From the NCBI RefSeq assembly GCF_004332115.1, contig NZ_SJPA01000003.1, positions 124,001 to 188,000 of the forward strand: DNA of 64,000 nt. The letters are read 5' to 3'. This stretch comes from Chlorobium sp. N1. GTDB taxonomy: Bacteria > Bacteroidota > Chlorobiia > Chlorobiales > Chlorobiaceae. Made by a program: the position numbers and the translations under genes. Below the pieces are notes generated by a model that was given only the letters and a program-made list of their open reading frames with translations, had not been told where the DNA came from and searched no databases. The stretch's first letter is position 1, and every line of letters begins with the position of its first letter. Of this stretch, positions 1 through 11,100 are shown in pieces.

Positions 1-521
1 TCATCATCCGGGGCCGCGGCCAGGGGCTGCAGCTTACCGGCCATCCCCAGGTCGCGCTCTTCAACCTCGATCCCGACCTGCTCGGGAAGATGAAGATCAA
101 AGAGGCTCCCGACGGGGTGCTCGAGGTGCCGGTGACGACGCTGGTTCCTCCGGTCTGCATGGGTTCGGGCATCGGCTCGGCGCATGTGGCGAAGGGCGAC
201 TACGACATCATGACGAGCGATCCGGAAACGGTCGCCGAGTACGGGCTCGACCGCATCCGCCTCGGTGACTTCGTCGCGCTCATGGACCACGACAACCGCT
301 ACGGGCGTGCCTACCGGCGCGGCGCGGTGAGCATCGGCATCGTCGTGCACAGCGACTGCCGCGAGGCGGGCCATGGGCCCGGCGTCACCACCCTCATGAC
401 CGCCGCGTCGCCCCTCATCCGCCCTGTCGTCGATCCCGAGGCCAACATCGCCGACCGGCTCGGGTTCGGCACCCGGCTCAAGGGCGGCTCGAAAGGCCCG
501 AAACGCGGGAAGGGGAAGTGA
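1..521 (+). CDS. DUF4438 family protein, 3' part
   Basis: The reading frame is open from base 3 at the window edge, so this is the C-terminal part of a gene that starts outside; about 173 residues are visible. The fragment resembles the DUF4438 family: a [12 protein letters not shown] stretch near the edge, then a central segment with GSGIGSAHV and a VVHSDC motif. No enzymatic role is known for this family. The tail is short, basic and glycine/lysine-rich ([13 protein letters not shown]). It lies upstream of, and separate from, the Hsp20 gene. The family call is moderately confident; no function is proposed. Confidence 0.6.
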   Translation, partial: IIRGRGQGLQLTGHPQVALFNLDPDLLGKMKIKEAPDGVLEVPVTTLVPPVCMGSGIGSAHVAKGDYDIMTSDPETVAEYGLDRIRLGDFVALMDHDNRYGRAYRRGAVSIGIVVHSDCREAGHGPGVTTLMTAASPLIRPVVDPEANIADRLGFGTRLKGGSKGPKRGKGK

Positions 522-616
522 GAAGAGACTGAATTTTTTCCGCTTCCGTACGGTTATAGGTTTTTCCCCCTTGTGCAGTCGTATCGCAACATCAACATCA
601 CAAAGGAGAGAGTCTC

Positions 617-1036
617 ATGGCCATGAAACTGTACGGAAGGGATCCCCTGAAGCTCTTCGAAGACGTGTTCAACGAGCGCGTGTCGCCGTTCTTCTCATCG
701 ATCGTCGCCCCGGACTTCAAGGTCGACGTCAGCGAGGACGAGAACGCCGTCTTCATCGAGGCCGACATGCCGGGCATGAAGAAGGAGGACGTGCACGTCA
801 AGATGGAGGACGACGTGCTCTGCATCCATGCGGAGCGCGAGCAGAGTGAGGAGGAGAAGAAGAAGGGCTATCACCGGATCGAACGCAGCTGGGGCAGCCT
901 GTCGCGCAGCTTCACGCTCGGCGACAACGTCGACGAGGAGAACATCGACGCGCACTACGACAACGGCGTCCTGAAGATCAGGGTGCCGAAGAAGGAGCCG
1001 GAACCGAAACGCGGTACCGAGATCGCGGTGAAGTAG
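617..1036 (+). CDS. Hsp20/alpha-crystallin small heat shock protein
   Basis: A 139-residue cytosolic holdase-type chaperone that binds unfolding proteins without ATP. The alpha-crystallin domain spans roughly residues 30-130. It contains the ADMPGMKKEDV segment and ends in the conserved NGVLKIRVPK strand, the usual family signature. Length is normal for bacterial Hsp20. The ATG follows an AAAGGAGAG ribosome-binding site. The 95-base upstream gap holds T-rich tracts, but I could not identify a heat-shock promoter or ROSE-type thermometer with confidence. It is probably monocistronic, ending at the hairpin at 1061-1090. Confidence 0.93.
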   Translation: MAMKLYGRDPLKLFEDVFNERVSPFFSSIVAPDFKVDVSEDENAVFIEADMPGMKKEDVHVKMEDDVLCIHAEREQSEEEKKKGYHRIERSWGSLSRSFTLGDNVDEENIDAHYDNGVLKIRVPKKEPEPKRGTEIAVK

Positions 1037-1060
1037 CAGGGCCTCTTCGGCCGGAAACGA

Positions 1061-1090
1061 GAAAACCCTCCGCAGTGGAGGGTTTTCCTT
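1061..1090. terminator. Bidirectional terminator between hsp20 and bchE
   Basis: A perfect hairpin with a GAAAACCCTCC / GGAGGGTTTTC stem and a 5-base loop sits between two convergent genes. It is followed by a T-rich tail on the plus strand (CCTTTTTCC) and has T residues in the stem on the minus strand, so it can serve both genes. Confidence 0.85.
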
Positions 1091-1115
1091 TTTCCTGTTC
1101 CGCAGTCCTGCAGGA

Positions 1116-2756
1116 TCAGCAGTTGCGGATGGTGGAGTCCTGGCGGTCCTTGATCGTCGACTCGTCGAACTCGTCCCATTCGTGCTCGTCGTGCTCGCGC
1201 TGGTAGCCCGCCTCCTTGAGGCCGAAGCTCATGTCGGCGACCATTTCCGGACGCAGTTCCTTGAGGTTCTTCACCTCTTCCTCGGTGAGGATCCTCGACT
1301 TGTCGAAACCGAGGTCGATCTCGAGCTTGCGGTTCTTGGTTTTCACGCGGTCGATGTCGTAGAAGCGCTTGGTGAGGGTCGTCTGCGCGAAGGCCTTGAG
1401 ACAGCCGAGCATGTACTTGCGCACATACGGATCCTTGATCCAGGGGTAGCCGAAGAAGGTCTTGCGGGCGTAGAAGCGTCCGTAGGACTTCAGCACGCCC
1501 TTCAGCACGTCCTCGCGCTCCATGTTGTCCGGCTTGATGATCGGCGAGACGAAGTTGTACTTCGAGTAGTCGCGGACCTCGACGCGGTCGCCGAGTTCCT
1601 TGAAGAGGTCGGAGAACGGCCAGGGGGTGTAGATGGTCCAGTTGGCCATGTCGGGATCCCAGTCCTTGCAGAGCTGGTAGGTCTCCTCGATGGTCTCCGG
1701 GGTCTCGTGCTCGAGGCCCATCACGAACTGCGCCTCGGCCACGATGCCGTTCTTCTGGAGCAGCTTGATGGCCAGCTTGTTCTCCTCGATGGTGGTCTCC
1801 TTGCGGAAACGGTTCAGGTTCATCTGGCTGGCAGCCTCGGTGCCGAGCGAGACGTGCACGAGGCCCGCCTTGCGGAAGAACGGCAGGAGGTCGGCATCAC
1901 GCATGATGTCGGTCACGCGGGTGTTGATGCCCCAGGTGACGTCGAGCTTGCGGTCGATCAGCTCCTGGCAGAGCGATACGAACTTCTGCTTGTTGATCGT
2001 CGGCTCCTCGTCGGCGAGGATGAAGAATCCGACGTTGTATTTCTTGACCAGCACTTCGATCTCGTCGACGAAATGCTTCGGGCTGCGGGCGCGGTACCGG
2101 CGCCAGAACTGCCACTGCGAGCAGAAGGTGCAGGTGAAGGGGCAGCCGCGTGCGAAGTTCGGTACTGCCAGGCGGCAGTTGAGCGGGGTGTAGATGTACT
2201 TGTCCCAGTCGTAGAGGCTCCAGTCCGGGGTGAGGGAGTCGAGGTCCTCGATGACGGGGTGGGCCGGGGTGGCGAACACCTTGCCCTCGTCGTCGACGTA
2301 GGCGATGCCGGTGATCTCCGAGCGGGTTTCGCGGTCGTTGCCGGCGGCGATGGCCTTGATCAGGTTGACGGCGATCTCCTCGCCTTCGCCACGGATCACG
2401 TAATCGGTCTCCGGCGCCTCGGTCAGCACCTGCGGGTACATGAAGGTGGAGTGGATGCCGCCCATGATGGTGCGGATCTTCGGATCGACCTTCTTGGCGA
2501 TCTTCATGATGTCCTGCGCCTTGAAGATGGACGGGGTGATGTTGGTGGTCATGACCACGTCGGGACGGTTGGCGCGGATGATCTCCTCGATCTGATCATC
2601 GGGCATGTCATCGGCCATGGCGTCGACGAAGCGGATCTGGTCGAATCCTGCCTGTTTCAGCGCACCTCCGATGTAGGCCACCCAGCTGGGGGTCCAGTTG
2701 CCGGCGATTTCAGCGCCGCCGGAGTGATAATTAGGCTGAACCATCAAAATTTTCAT
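1116..2756 (-). CDS. bchE: Anaerobic Mg-protoporphyrin IX monomethyl ester cyclase BchE
   Basis: A 546-residue radical-SAM enzyme that forms the fifth (isocyclic) ring of bacteriochlorophyll, taking oxygen from water and using cobalamin. The N-terminal ~130 residues form the B12-binding-type domain. The 4Fe-4S/SAM motif CPFTCTFC gives cysteines at about 205, 209 and 212. The rest is a radical-SAM barrel with a BchE-type C-terminal region. Length fits the family. The start is supported by GGAGGGTGG just upstream. It is the last gene of the minus-strand bch cluster, 158 bases after bchM; that gap carries a palindrome and a possible promoter, so bchE may also be transcribed separately. Confidence 0.95.
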   Translation of the reverse strand: MKILMVQPNYHSGGAEIAGNWTPSWVAYIGGALKQAGFDQIRFVDAMADDMPDDQIEEIIRANRPDVVMTTNITPSIFKAQDIMKIAKKVDPKIRTIMGGIHSTFMYPQVLTEAPETDYVIRGEGEEIAVNLIKAIAAGNDRETRSEITGIAYVDDEGKVFATPAHPVIEDLDSLTPDWSLYDWDKYIYTPLNCRLAVPNFARGCPFTCTFCSQWQFWRRYRARSPKHFVDEIEVLVKKYNVGFFILADEEPTINKQKFVSLCQELIDRKLDVTWGINTRVTDIMRDADLLPFFRKAGLVHVSLGTEAASQMNLNRFRKETTIEENKLAIKLLQKNGIVAEAQFVMGLEHETPETIEETYQLCKDWDPDMANWTIYTPWPFSDLFKELGDRVEVRDYSKYNFVSPIIKPDNMEREDVLKGVLKSYGRFYARKTFFGYPWIKDPYVRKYMLGCLKAFAQTTLTKRFYDIDRVKTKNRKLEIDLGFDKSRILTEEEVKNLKELRPEMVADMSFGLKEAGYQREHDEHEWDEFDESTIKDRQDSTIRNC

Positions 2757-2816
2757 CGGTATCCACCCTCCAGGTATGTGTGTTTTACGAAATCGCTATT
2801 GCTAGCTGCAGTCGGA

Positions 2817-2878
2817 CGGGCCGAAGCCCGGCAGATAAAATTCCTATGAACCCTAAATTTACAATTTATTCTGTAAAT
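2817..2878 (-). promoter_or_regulatory. Candidate operator and promoter upstream of bchE
   Basis: A perfect 7-base inverted repeat, ATTTACA-N8-TGTAAAT (2857-2878), lies in the AT-rich gap between bchM and bchE. On the minus strand a TTGTAA hexamer overlaps its right arm and is followed about 18 bases later by a TTTTAT/TTATCT-like element, compatible with a sigma70-type promoter for bchE. A small CGGGC-TTCG-type hairpin lies at 2817-2830. The palindrome is directly visible; its role as an operator is inference. No B12-riboswitch box is present in this gap. Confidence 0.4.
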
Positions 2879-2914
2879 CCCGAACGCTTTCGGCGACCCC
2901 TCTGCCCTCCGCGT

Positions 2915-3613
2915 TCAGCGGTGTTCCGTTTCCATCAGCATGGTATGGTAGAAGCCGAAGCTGATCTTCTCTTTGCGTTTGATCTCCATCCCGGCTCCCT
3001 GCATCGCCTGCCGCATCTGCTCGTCCTTGATCATCTGGATCGTCGTGCGCCGCTCTTTCTTGGGGAAGTAGCCGCCGAGCCAGTGCTGGAAGGCGAGGAT
3101 GTTGTTGTAGGGTGCGTACGTAAAGATGACGGGGCCTTTCGAGAGCTTCGAGAGGTTCCCGAAGGCCTGGATGAACCCTTCGCTCGGGTAGTGGATCAGG
3201 ACGTCGAAGCAGACGACGGCGTCGTAGCTCCCGCTGACCGACTCGATGCTCTCGACCTGGAACTCCATGTTCGAGGCGACTCCTGCGGCGGTGGCGTCGG
3301 CTTTGGTCTTCTCGACCATCTGCGAGGCGATGTCGGCCGAAGTCACCCGGTAGCCCGCCTTGGCCAGACGGATGCTGAAGAGTCCGGTGCCGCATCCCGC
3401 ATCGAGGATGTGCGCACCTTTCGGGAGACCGAGCTCTTCCAGCCAGGCGAACGCGCGGTCCATCATCACCGCATGGCCCTGGCGGACGGTATTGCGGACG
3501 GTGGAGAGTTTGTCGCTGCCGTAGATCGACGCCCAGCGCTGGTAGCCCTGGCCGTTGAAGTAGGTGCGGAGCATGTTCTTGTGTTCCTCGGCATTGAAAG
3601 AGGTGCTGCTCAT
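2915..3613 (-). CDS. bchM: Mg-protoporphyrin IX O-methyltransferase BchM
   Basis: A 232-residue class I SAM-dependent methyltransferase. It methylates the C13 propionate of Mg-protoporphyrin IX, the step between Mg chelation and the BchE cyclase. The SAM-binding motif ILDAGCGTG is at about residues 69-77. Length matches the BchM family, and the position between bchH and bchE puts three successive pathway steps in one transcription unit. In green sulfur bacteria BchM is reported to interact with BchH-type subunits, consistent with adjacency. No frameshift or truncation is seen. Confidence 0.95.
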   Translation of the reverse strand: MSSTSFNAEEHKNMLRTYFNGQGYQRWASIYGSDKLSTVRNTVRQGHAVMMDRAFAWLEELGLPKGAHILDAGCGTGLFSIRLAKAGYRVTSADIASQMVEKTKADATAAGVASNMEFQVESIESVSGSYDAVVCFDVLIHYPSEGFIQAFGNLSKLSKGPVIFTYAPYNNILAFQHWLGGYFPKKERRTTIQMIKDEQMRQAMQGAGMEIKRKEKISFGFYHTMLMETEHR

Positions 3614-3665
3614 GATGTCGGTGTTACGGGTTGTAATGGTTGTATGGTTTCGTTTTCCTTTTCAG

Positions 3666-6600
3666 TCAGTGCACGGGGCCATCGGCGCCTTCGATGCGCG
3701 ATTCCAGGTCGGCATAGAGCTCCCGGAGCGTTTCGAGGGTCCCCTCGCCGGTCTCCCAGAATCCCCGTGCGTTGGCTTCGAGGAGCCGGCCGCACATGGC
3801 CATCGTGGCGTGCGGGTTGAGCGCCTTCATGCGCGCGGCCATCTCCGCATCCTCGAGGAAGGTCCTGCTCGCTTCGGTGTAGGTCCAGTTCGGCACGGCC
3901 GAAGCCGTCGCGCTCCATCCGTAGGTGTTGGACAGGTGCGACTCGATCTCGCGCACCCCTTCGTAGCCCTGGCCGAGCATCGCCTCGTACCACTTCGGGT
4001 TGAGGAGCTTCGTGCGCGATTCGAGCGCCACCATCTTTTCAAGCGAGGTGATCCGCTGCCTGCCGCCCCTGCCGGAGTTCTCGCCCACCATGACGGAGGG
4101 TTTTTTCCCGCCGAGGCGCTCGACCGTCTTGGATACACCGCCAAGATACTCATAATAATGGTCAATATCCGAAATGCCGATTTCGGCGCTGTCGATATTC
4201 TGGTAGGTGAGGCTGACCGACTTCAAGGCGGAGCGGAGCGCTTCGGGCCGTTCGGCCCACTCGCCCGACGGCGTCACCGCGAACCCTTTCCTCGAGGTGA
4301 AGGCCTCTGCGAGCTCCTCCTCCTTTTCCCACGAGCTGCTTTCGACGAGGTGGTTGACGTTGGCGCCGTAGCTGCCGGGGGCGTTCGAGTAGACCCGGTT
4401 GGAGGCATCCTCGAGGCTGCAGCCCCGCTCCTCCATCTCCTGGAGTGCGTGTCGGCGCACGAAGTTCAGCTCTCCGGGTTCGTCTGCTGCGGCGGCAAGG
4501 CGCGCCGCACGGTCGAGCAGGCGCACCTGCACCGAGAGCAGGTCGCGGAAGATGCCGCTCACGGTCATCACCACGTCGATGCGCGGTCGGCCGAGCTCCG
4601 GGAGCGGGATGAGCTCCACGTCGGCGATCTTGCCGAGCTCGTCGGTGCGGGTGCGGGTGCCGAGGAGCGCGAGCGCCTGGGCCACCCCCTCGCCTCCGCT
4701 CTTGAGGTTGTCGGTGCCCCAGAGCACGAGCGCGACGGATTCGGGCAGCTCGCCGTGCTCCGCCCGGTAGGAGCGGAGCAGTTCCTCCGCAGAGTGCCGG
4801 CCCGCTTTGGCCGCCTGCGGGGAGGGCATGGCGTAGGGGTCGAGGCTGTGGATGTTGCGTCCCGTGGGGACCACTTCGGGGTCGCGCACGAGGTCGTTGC
4901 CGGGCGAGGGGAGGACGTAGCGCCCTTCGAGCGCCGCGAGGAGGGATTCGATTTCGGTGTTCCGGGCGAGACCGAGCATGACCCGCTGCAGGAAGCTCCA
5001 GAGCGCCTCGGTATCGGCGGGCCGGAGCCCGGCCTCTTTTGCGAGATAGGCGTCGGCTTCAGCCGCGCGGACCGCCAGGCTGCCTTCGAGCAGTTCGGCG
5101 GCGGTGAACTGCCGCCCGTTTCCGGCCGACTCGCTGATGTTGCCGGCGAAACGCCGGACCGCTTCGTGCGAGACGGCCTGGATGCGGCGCCACGCCGCCT
5201 GCGATTCGAAGTCGTCCTCCATCCGATCCTCGAGCGTGGGGTAGTCGAGCCGCAGGCGCGCGGCGACGAGTTCGGGGAGGGACTTGCCCGCGAGCGAGGG
5301 CTGCGGGTGCGAGGCGAGGAGGGCGAGCTGGTCCGTGAGGCTGTCGGGCGAGGGCGCCTCGCCCATGATGTGCAGGCCGAGCGGGATCATGCGCTCCTCG
5401 ATCCGGTAGAGTTCGCCGGAGAGGCGGGTGACGAAAGTCTCGGCGGGAGCTTCCTCGTCGCCGGCGTCGATTTCGGCCGTGCGGGCGAGCTCGCGGATCT
5501 CATCCAGGAGTTCGTCGGAGGGGGCCGCCCTCCAGCTCGAGACGAGGTCGCCGAGCCTGCGCAGCTCCCGGTAGAGACCGGCCTCTTCGAGGGGCGGTGC
5601 GAGATAACTGAGGAGGGTGGCCATGCCGCGTCGGCGGGCGATGGCCCCTTCGCTCGGGTTGTTGACCGAGTAGCAGTAGAAGTTCGGCAGCGTGCCGATG
5701 AGTCGTTTCGGCCAGCACGAGGCGCCGAGCCCCACCTGCTTGCCGGGCATGAACTCAAGCGCCCCGTGGGTTCCGAAGTGGACGATTGCGTCGGCGTCGA
5801 ACTTCTGCTCGAGCCAGGTGTAGAAGGCGGCGAAGGCGTGGTTCGGCGCGGCGTCCTTGGCCATGAGCAGGCGCATCGGGTCGCGCTCGTAGCCGAAGCT
5901 CGGCTGCTGGCCGACGAAGACGTTGCCGAGCCGGCACCCGAGGATATGGAACTGCCGGCCGTTGTTGAGCATCTCGCCCGGCGCGTCGCCCCAGAACGCC
6001 TCGATTTCGTGGTAGGCTCCGAAGAGCCTGCGGTACTCCTCGAGTGAGAGGTCGCCGCCGACGTTTCCGTCCGTTCCGTGGATGAGCCTGTTGCCTTCGA
6101 GCAGCCGGTCGCGCAGCGCTTCGACCGACGGGGGCACCTCGACCGTATAGCCCTCCTCATCCATCTTCACGAGCAGGCGGCGGAGGCTTTCGAAGACATT
6201 GAGGAAGGCCGCCGTACCGGCGTTGCCGAGGTTCGGCGGGAAATTGAAGAGGACGATGGCGACCTTCTTGCCGGCGTTCGGCGTCGCCTTCAGCCGGAGG
6301 AACCGTTCGGCGCGTCCCGCGATGAGCTCGATTTCGGGTTTCAGCGGTATGGATCGGTCGCTTCCGGCCTCAGTACCGGCGTAGACCTGCGGTTCGACGG
6401 TGCCGTCGAGCTCGGGGATGGCGACGCTCAGCGCCGTCTGCAGCGGGGTGAGTCCGAGGCTGCCCTTCCGCCACTGTTCGACCGGCTGGAAGGAGAGCGG
6501 GATGAGGTTCCAGCAGGGGACGTCGAGCTCGCGGAGCGCTTCGGCGGCGTCGGCCGCATGGTTCTCCGCCGGCCCGCCGACGAGCGAGAACCCGGTGGCG

Positions 6601-7511
6601 TTGAGGAGCAGGACGGGGCGCAGGGCGCCGGGGATGCGGGGGTGGAAGAACCGGTTGAGGGCGGGCCGGCAGTCGAGACCGCCGCTGTATGCGAGGCAGG
6701 TATTGATGCCTCTGGCTTCAAAAGTGCGGAGCAGGTGCTCGATATGGTCCATGTTCCGGCCGAGTACGGTGGAGCGCATCGTGAGGATGGCGACCGGGCC
6801 TTTCGTGAGCTCCGGCCGGTGCTTTTTCTGCCAGCGGAGGAATGCGGCGGCACTCTCGAACTCTTCCGGCGAGTCGGGATGGAAGAGGGCCGTGTCGGGA
6901 TAGAAGATGGGGTCTTCCTGCGGCAGCCGGCCCTTCCACCCTTCGGCGTAGCGCTCGATGAGGAGTGAGAGGAACCGCTCCATGTTCTCCTGCGATCCGT
7001 TCAGCCAGAACTGGTGCGCGGCGATGAAGGTATGGATGTCGCGTGCGCGGCCGGGGAGGTGCTTGAGGATGCGGCTGGCGTTGCGCGCGAGCGCCAGCTG
7101 GCGCTGGCTCTCCCCTCCGCTGTGTTTCGGCTTGAGCTTGTCGGCCCACTGCTTGAAGATGCCGGGGGGGCCTTCATGCTCCTTTTTTTGCTTCTTGAGC
7201 GAGAACCGGCCGAGCCGGGTCTGGCCGACGAGCGCCGGGTTGCTCGTGATCATGCAGACCGGGCACCGGAGTCCGTCGAGCAGCGCTTCGAGCGGGCGCA
7301 CGATCTCCTCGCTGAAGAGCATCGAGCCGAAGACGAAGTCCGCCTCCGGCAACGTGCGGCGGAGCCTCTCCCAGAGCTCGGGGCTGTTGTGCAGGCCGAG
7401 GCTGAAGACCGAGACTTCGAGTCCGGTCCCGTACTTGCGGTTCAGCTCACCTGCGGCCGCCTTCAGCGTGCCGTTGTTGGTGGCCTCCATGGTCAGGAAT
7501 ACGAAATGCAT
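3666..7511 (-). CDS. bchH: Mg-chelatase large subunit, BchH type
   Basis: A 1281-residue CobN/Mg-chelatase family protein, the porphyrin-binding subunit that inserts Mg2+ into protoporphyrin IX together with BchI and BchD (not in this window). The N-terminus [10 protein letters not shown] leads into the family domain; the conserved [10 protein letters not shown] segment and the C-terminal [10 protein letters not shown] block are intact. Green sulfur bacteria carry three paralogs (BchH, BchS, BchT). I assign BchH because the gene lies directly upstream of bchM, matching the Chlorobaculum order as I remember it. The family is certain; the choice among paralogs is less so. Confidence 0.85.
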   Translation of the reverse strand: MHFVFLTMEATNNGTLKAAAGELNRKYGTGLEVSVFSLGLHNSPELWERLRRTLPEADFVFGSMLFSEEIVRPLEALLDGLRCPVCMITSNPALVGQTRLGRFSLKKQKKEHEGPPGIFKQWADKLKPKHSGGESQRQLALARNASRILKHLPGRARDIHTFIAAHQFWLNGSQENMERFLSLLIERYAEGWKGRLPQEDPIFYPDTALFHPDSPEEFESAAAFLRWQKKHRPELTKGPVAILTMRSTVLGRNMDHIEHLLRTFEARGINTCLAYSGGLDCRPALNRFFHPRIPGALRPVLLLNATGFSLVGGPAENHAADAAEALRELDVPCWNLIPLSFQPVEQWRKGSLGLTPLQTALSVAIPELDGTVEPQVYAGTEAGSDRSIPLKPEIELIAGRAERFLRLKATPNAGKKVAIVLFNFPPNLGNAGTAAFLNVFESLRRLLVKMDEEGYTVEVPPSVEALRDRLLEGNRLIHGTDGNVGGDLSLEEYRRLFGAYHEIEAFWGDAPGEMLNNGRQFHILGCRLGNVFVGQQPSFGYERDPMRLLMAKDAAPNHAFAAFYTWLEQKFDADAIVHFGTHGALEFMPGKQVGLGASCWPKRLIGTLPNFYCYSVNNPSEGAIARRRGMATLLSYLAPPLEEAGLYRELRRLGDLVSSWRAAPSDELLDEIRELARTAEIDAGDEEAPAETFVTRLSGELYRIEERMIPLGLHIMGEAPSPDSLTDQLALLASHPQPSLAGKSLPELVAARLRLDYPTLEDRMEDDFESQAAWRRIQAVSHEAVRRFAGNISESAGNGRQFTAAELLEGSLAVRAAEADAYLAKEAGLRPADTEALWSFLQRVMLGLARNTEIESLLAALEGRYVLPSPGNDLVRDPEVVPTGRNIHSLDPYAMPSPQAAKAGRHSAEELLRSYRAEHGELPESVALVLWGTDNLKSGGEGVAQALALLGTRTRTDELGKIADVELIPLPELGRPRIDVVMTVSGIFRDLLSVQVRLLDRAARLAAAADEPGELNFVRRHALQEMEERGCSLEDASNRVYSNAPGSYGANVNHLVESSSWEKEEELAEAFTSRKGFAVTPSGEWAERPEALRSALKSVSLTYQNIDSAEIGISDIDHYYEYLGGVSKTVERLGGKKPSVMVGENSGRGGRQRITSLEKMVALESRTKLLNPKWYEAMLGQGYEGVREIESHLSNTYGWSATASAVPNWTYTEASRTFLEDAEMAARMKALNPHATMAMCGRLLEANARGFWETGEGTLETLRELYADLESRIEGADGPVH

Positions 7512-7638
7512 AGGTACTGCTTAGGCTAAATCAAAAAATGTCGGTCGCGCCCGGCCTGCACGTTCTCTGGCGTATGGATCTCTGGATGCCGCGCATCCGC
7601 GGGCGGTGCCGTTTGCGGATGGAGCGGAGGGAAGGGTA

Positions 7639-8073
7639 TCAGATGAGGAGTACCGGGTTCTCCTGCAGGAGGTTCGCCGGAAGGGCAAGAAGGGCGGAAT
7701 AGGGGGGCGCGGATGCAAGTGGTGCGGGGGCCGGCGGCGCAAGTATGGCCGGGCGATCGAAGGCGGTTGCGGAAAGGGCTGCGGGAGCGGTTTCATCCTG
7801 CCCGGCGCGCACTTCCGGGAGTAGGGTGCGGCCGCGTTCAAACGGCGCGAACGCAGCGGCGAGCGCCGTGAGCCGGCTTTCATGGACGGCGGCGGCGGCC
7901 GTATGCTGCTGGCGGAGTTTCTCTTTGGAGCGCGAGCCGAAGCCGCTGGTCTTGAAGAGGAGGCCGAATCCGAGCACCGAGACGATGAAGAAGAGGAGGA
8001 CCTCGAAGAGGCGCCAGGCGCTCCTGAAGATGTTCGGGTTGCGGTTCGGCATGAATGCGGATTTATCGTCCAA
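7639..8073 (-). CDS. Small single-pass membrane protein between bchS and bchH
   Basis: An unrecognised protein of 144 residues, or 137 if translation begins at the second Met (8052). A hydrophobic segment of about 18 residues near positions 23-42 (LFEVLLFFIVSVLGFGLLF) suggests one transmembrane helix. The remainder is Ala/Pro-rich and low in complexity, so most of it is probably disordered. It sits in the same orientation between two large chelatase subunit genes, after the bchS terminator. No homologous family comes to mind; a link to chelatase or membrane docking is only a contextual guess. Confidence 0.5.
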   Translation of the reverse strand: MDDKSAFMPNRNPNIFRSAWRLFEVLLFFIVSVLGFGLLFKTSGFGSRSKEKLRQQHTAAAAVHESRLTALAAAFAPFERGRTLLPEVRAGQDETAPAALSATAFDRPAILAPPAPAPLASAPPYSALLALPANLLQENPVLLI

Positions 8074-8090
8074 TATACCATGGCCGCCGC

Positions 8091-8126
8091 TAAAAACGAA
8101 ACCGGGCCCCTCTCTGGGGGCCCGGT
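8091..8126 (-). terminator. Terminator downstream of bchS
   Basis: The hairpin ACCGGGCCCC-loop-GGGGGCCCGGT lies just past the bchS stop. On the minus strand it is followed by TTCGTTTTTAG. It may separate or attenuate transcription between bchS and the downstream bchH block. Confidence 0.8.
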
Positions 8127-8133
8127 GTGCGGC

Positions 8134-11100
8134 TTATACCTCGATGCCTTCGAGTCGGTCTTCCAGGTCGCTGTAGATCTCCTGGAGCTTGTCGATCATG
8201 TCGGGATCGGCGTTCCACATGCCGCGTCCGCTGGCTTCGAGCATGCGGCCGACGATGTTCTTGAAGGCCTTGGGGTTGGCCTTCATGAGCCGGTCGCGCA
8301 TCTTCGGATCGAAGGCGTAGGTCTCGGCGGCCTCCTTGTAGACCCAGTCGTCGACGCCTTTGGTGACGGCGTCCCATCCGAGCATGTAGGTGAAGCGGTT
8401 GCTGATCTCGGTCGCGCCGCTGTGGCCCTGCTCGAGCATGGTCTCGAACCATTTCGGGTTGAGGAGCTTCGTGCGGAACTCCACCTTCAGCGCCTTGTCG
8501 GCGTCGTCGATCTTGACGTCGGCCGTGAAGGTCTCCACGTAGTTGAGCTTCACGCTGTCGCCTTTCGGGTTGCGGCGGCGTGCGGAGAGCTGCAGCGCTC
8601 CGGAGGAGGAGAAGTAGCGGTCGATGTCGGAGATGCCGAACTCTGCGGAGTCGACCTGCTGCACGACGCGGTCGACCGTGCCGAGCAGCCCTTTCAGGAT
8701 GTCGGTCTGCTGGTCGCCGTAGCGGTTGCCGCCGTAGGCGAAGCCGGTGCGCTTGACGAACATGTCGTCGAGGTCCTGCTCGGACTCCCATGCGGAGTCT
8801 TCGACGAGCTCCTCGACCTGGGAACCGTAGGCGCCCGGGGCCTGGGTGAAGAGGCGGGAGGTCGCGGCCTCGAAGTCGGCGCCCTGCTGCATGGCCAGGT
8901 CCACGTGCTTTTTGATGTGGTTCATATCATGGCTCTCGTCGGCTTTCGCGGCGTCCTTGACCAGCTTGTCGAGGTGGTCGACGAGCACGCCGAAGGTGTC
9001 GCGGAAGATCGAGCTGATCTGGATGAGCACGTCGATGCGGGGACGGCCGAGCCTGTCGAGCGGGATCAGCTGGTAGTGGCTGATCTTGCCCTGCGCGTCG
9101 TAGGCCGGTTCGGCGCCCATCAGGTGGATGATGACGGCGACCGCCTCACCCTTGCTCTTGATGGTGTCGAGGCCCCAGAGGACCTGGGCGATGCTTTCGG
9201 GGTACTCGCCGTCGTTCTCCTCGACGTGGCGTGCTATGATGCTGTCGGCGATCTGCTTGCCGCGCTTGAAGGCCAGCTCGGAGGGGATGCGCCACGGGTC
9301 GATGGCGTGGATGTTGCGTCCGGTCGGCAGGATGCCGGCGCCGTCGCGCACGAGGTCGCCGCCGGGTCCCGAGGGGAGGTATCCGCTGGAGAGCGCGTGC
9401 AGGAAGCTCGTCATTTCGCCGCTGTTGTCCTCGAGGGCGCTCTTCATGGCCTGGCCCTCTTTCAGGGACTCGTTGATGGCTTCGGCCATCTCCTTGGAGA
9501 CCTGGCCGCCGCCGGTCAGGGTGCTGAACACCGTAGCCGGGTTGCCGCGTTCGAAAATGGTTCCGGCGATGAAGTCGCGGGTGTGCCCGTCGACCCGCTC
9601 GCGCACCTTCAGCGCCTCGGCTTCGCCTTTGCGTGCCCTGGTGGCAAGTGTCGCGTAGTCGCCGTAGGTGGCGCTCTCGCCGATCGCCTGGAGGATGACG
9701 GAGGGCAGCGAGCGTTCGTTGCCGCGCACCTTCAGGTACTCGGTGATGGTGGTGACCTGGGTGTCGAGGTGGGGGGTCTCTCCGAACACGTGCAGCGAGT
9801 TGGAGATGAGACGTCCCTCGAGCTCCATCATGTAGGTGTAGAGTCGGCTGATGTATTCCTGGAAAGGCTCTCCCTCGCAGCGCGGGCAGTCGTCGGTGAG
9901 GTTGAGCTGCTGGGCCTTCTGGATGATGGCCTCCTCGGTCTCGACGTCGACGATCTTCTCGAGGCCGCGCTCGCGGTAGTCGCTGAGCATCTCCTTGAAG
10001 GCGGGCAGCTCCTTGTAGAGACCGGCGCGGGCGAGCGGGGGGATGTTGTGCGAGATCATGGTGGCGTAGCCGCGGCGCTTTGCGATGTTGGCTTCGCTCG
10101 GGTTGTTGATCGGGTAGATGTAGAAGTGCGGGACCTCGCCGAGCAGCGCGTCCGGCCAGCACTCTCCCGTGACGCCGAGCTGCAGGCCGGGCATCCATTC
10201 GACGGTGCCGTGCATGCCGACGTGGACCATGGCGTTGGCCCCGAACTCGCGGCTGATCCAGCGGTAGAAGGCGATGTACTGGTGGTGCGGAGTGTTCTCC
10301 TTGTCGAAGAGCAGGCGCATCGGGTCGCCCTGGATGCCGAGGCGCGGCTGCACGCCGATGAAGACGTTGCCGAAGCGCACGCCGCCGATGAAGAGCTTGT
10401 CGGTGCCGACGGGGACGATGTCGCCCGGGAACCCGCTCCAGCGGCCCTCGATGCGTTCTCTCTCGCGGTCGGTGGTGATGCGGTTGAAGACCTCGCGGTC
10501 GATCGAGAAGCTGTCGGGCTCGTGGGCCTGGATCTCGTAGTCGGTCGCGCGGTCGAGCATCTCGAGCATCGCTTCCGGGGACTCCGGCAGTTCGCCGACG
10601 TTATAGCCCTCGGCCTGCATCTTCTGCAGCATGAGGTAGATGCTCTTCGGCACGTCGAGCAGGGCGGCGCTGGCCTTCTTGCCCATGCCGGGCGGATAGT
10701 CGTAGACGACGAAGGCGACCTTCTTCTCGCTGTTGGGCAGCTGGCGGAGGTCCGAGAACTTCTTTGCCAGGAGCGAAAGCCGGTCGAGTCGGTCCTGCAC
10801 GGTGTGGAGCCTTCCGTCCTTGATGGCGCCGAGCACCACCGGGCAGACCGCGCCGTCCATTTCCGGCAGCGAGTAGGTCATGGCCGACTGGAGCGGCACG
10901 ACGCCCTCTTTCTTCCATGAGTTGATGTCCTGGATGAAGAGCGGCTGTGCGACGACGTAGGGTGCGTCGATCTTGGTGAGGATCTCGTCGCGCGCGGCCG
11001 ACGAGGCTCCAGGGGTGGTGGCGCCGGCAGGGCCGCCGACGAACCCGAATCCCATCATGTTGACCAGCATGTCGACGTTGCCGTGCGTAAACCACTCCCT

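Noticed and set aside
1182-2849. Long plus-strand open frame (555 codons) opposite bchE
   Set aside because: It is an antisense shadow of GC-rich bchE codons. The translation has a biased Leu/Val/Asp/Arg composition and no family features, while the minus strand encodes a complete BchE.
2757-2914. Cobalamin riboswitch ahead of bchE
   Set aside because: No GCCACTG B12 box or long structured leader in the gap; only 158 bases are available. The TonB-receptor leader was checked for the same box and also lacks it.
3564-6047. Plus-strand open frame of 827 codons opposite bchH
   Set aside because: Same antisense effect as above; the composition is repetitive and the reading frame crosses bchM and bchH boundaries.
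7882-10920. Plus-strand open frame of 1012 codons opposite bchS
   Set aside because: Antisense shadow of bchS. It has no ribosome-binding site or motif, and the minus strand gives a complete Mg-chelatase family protein.
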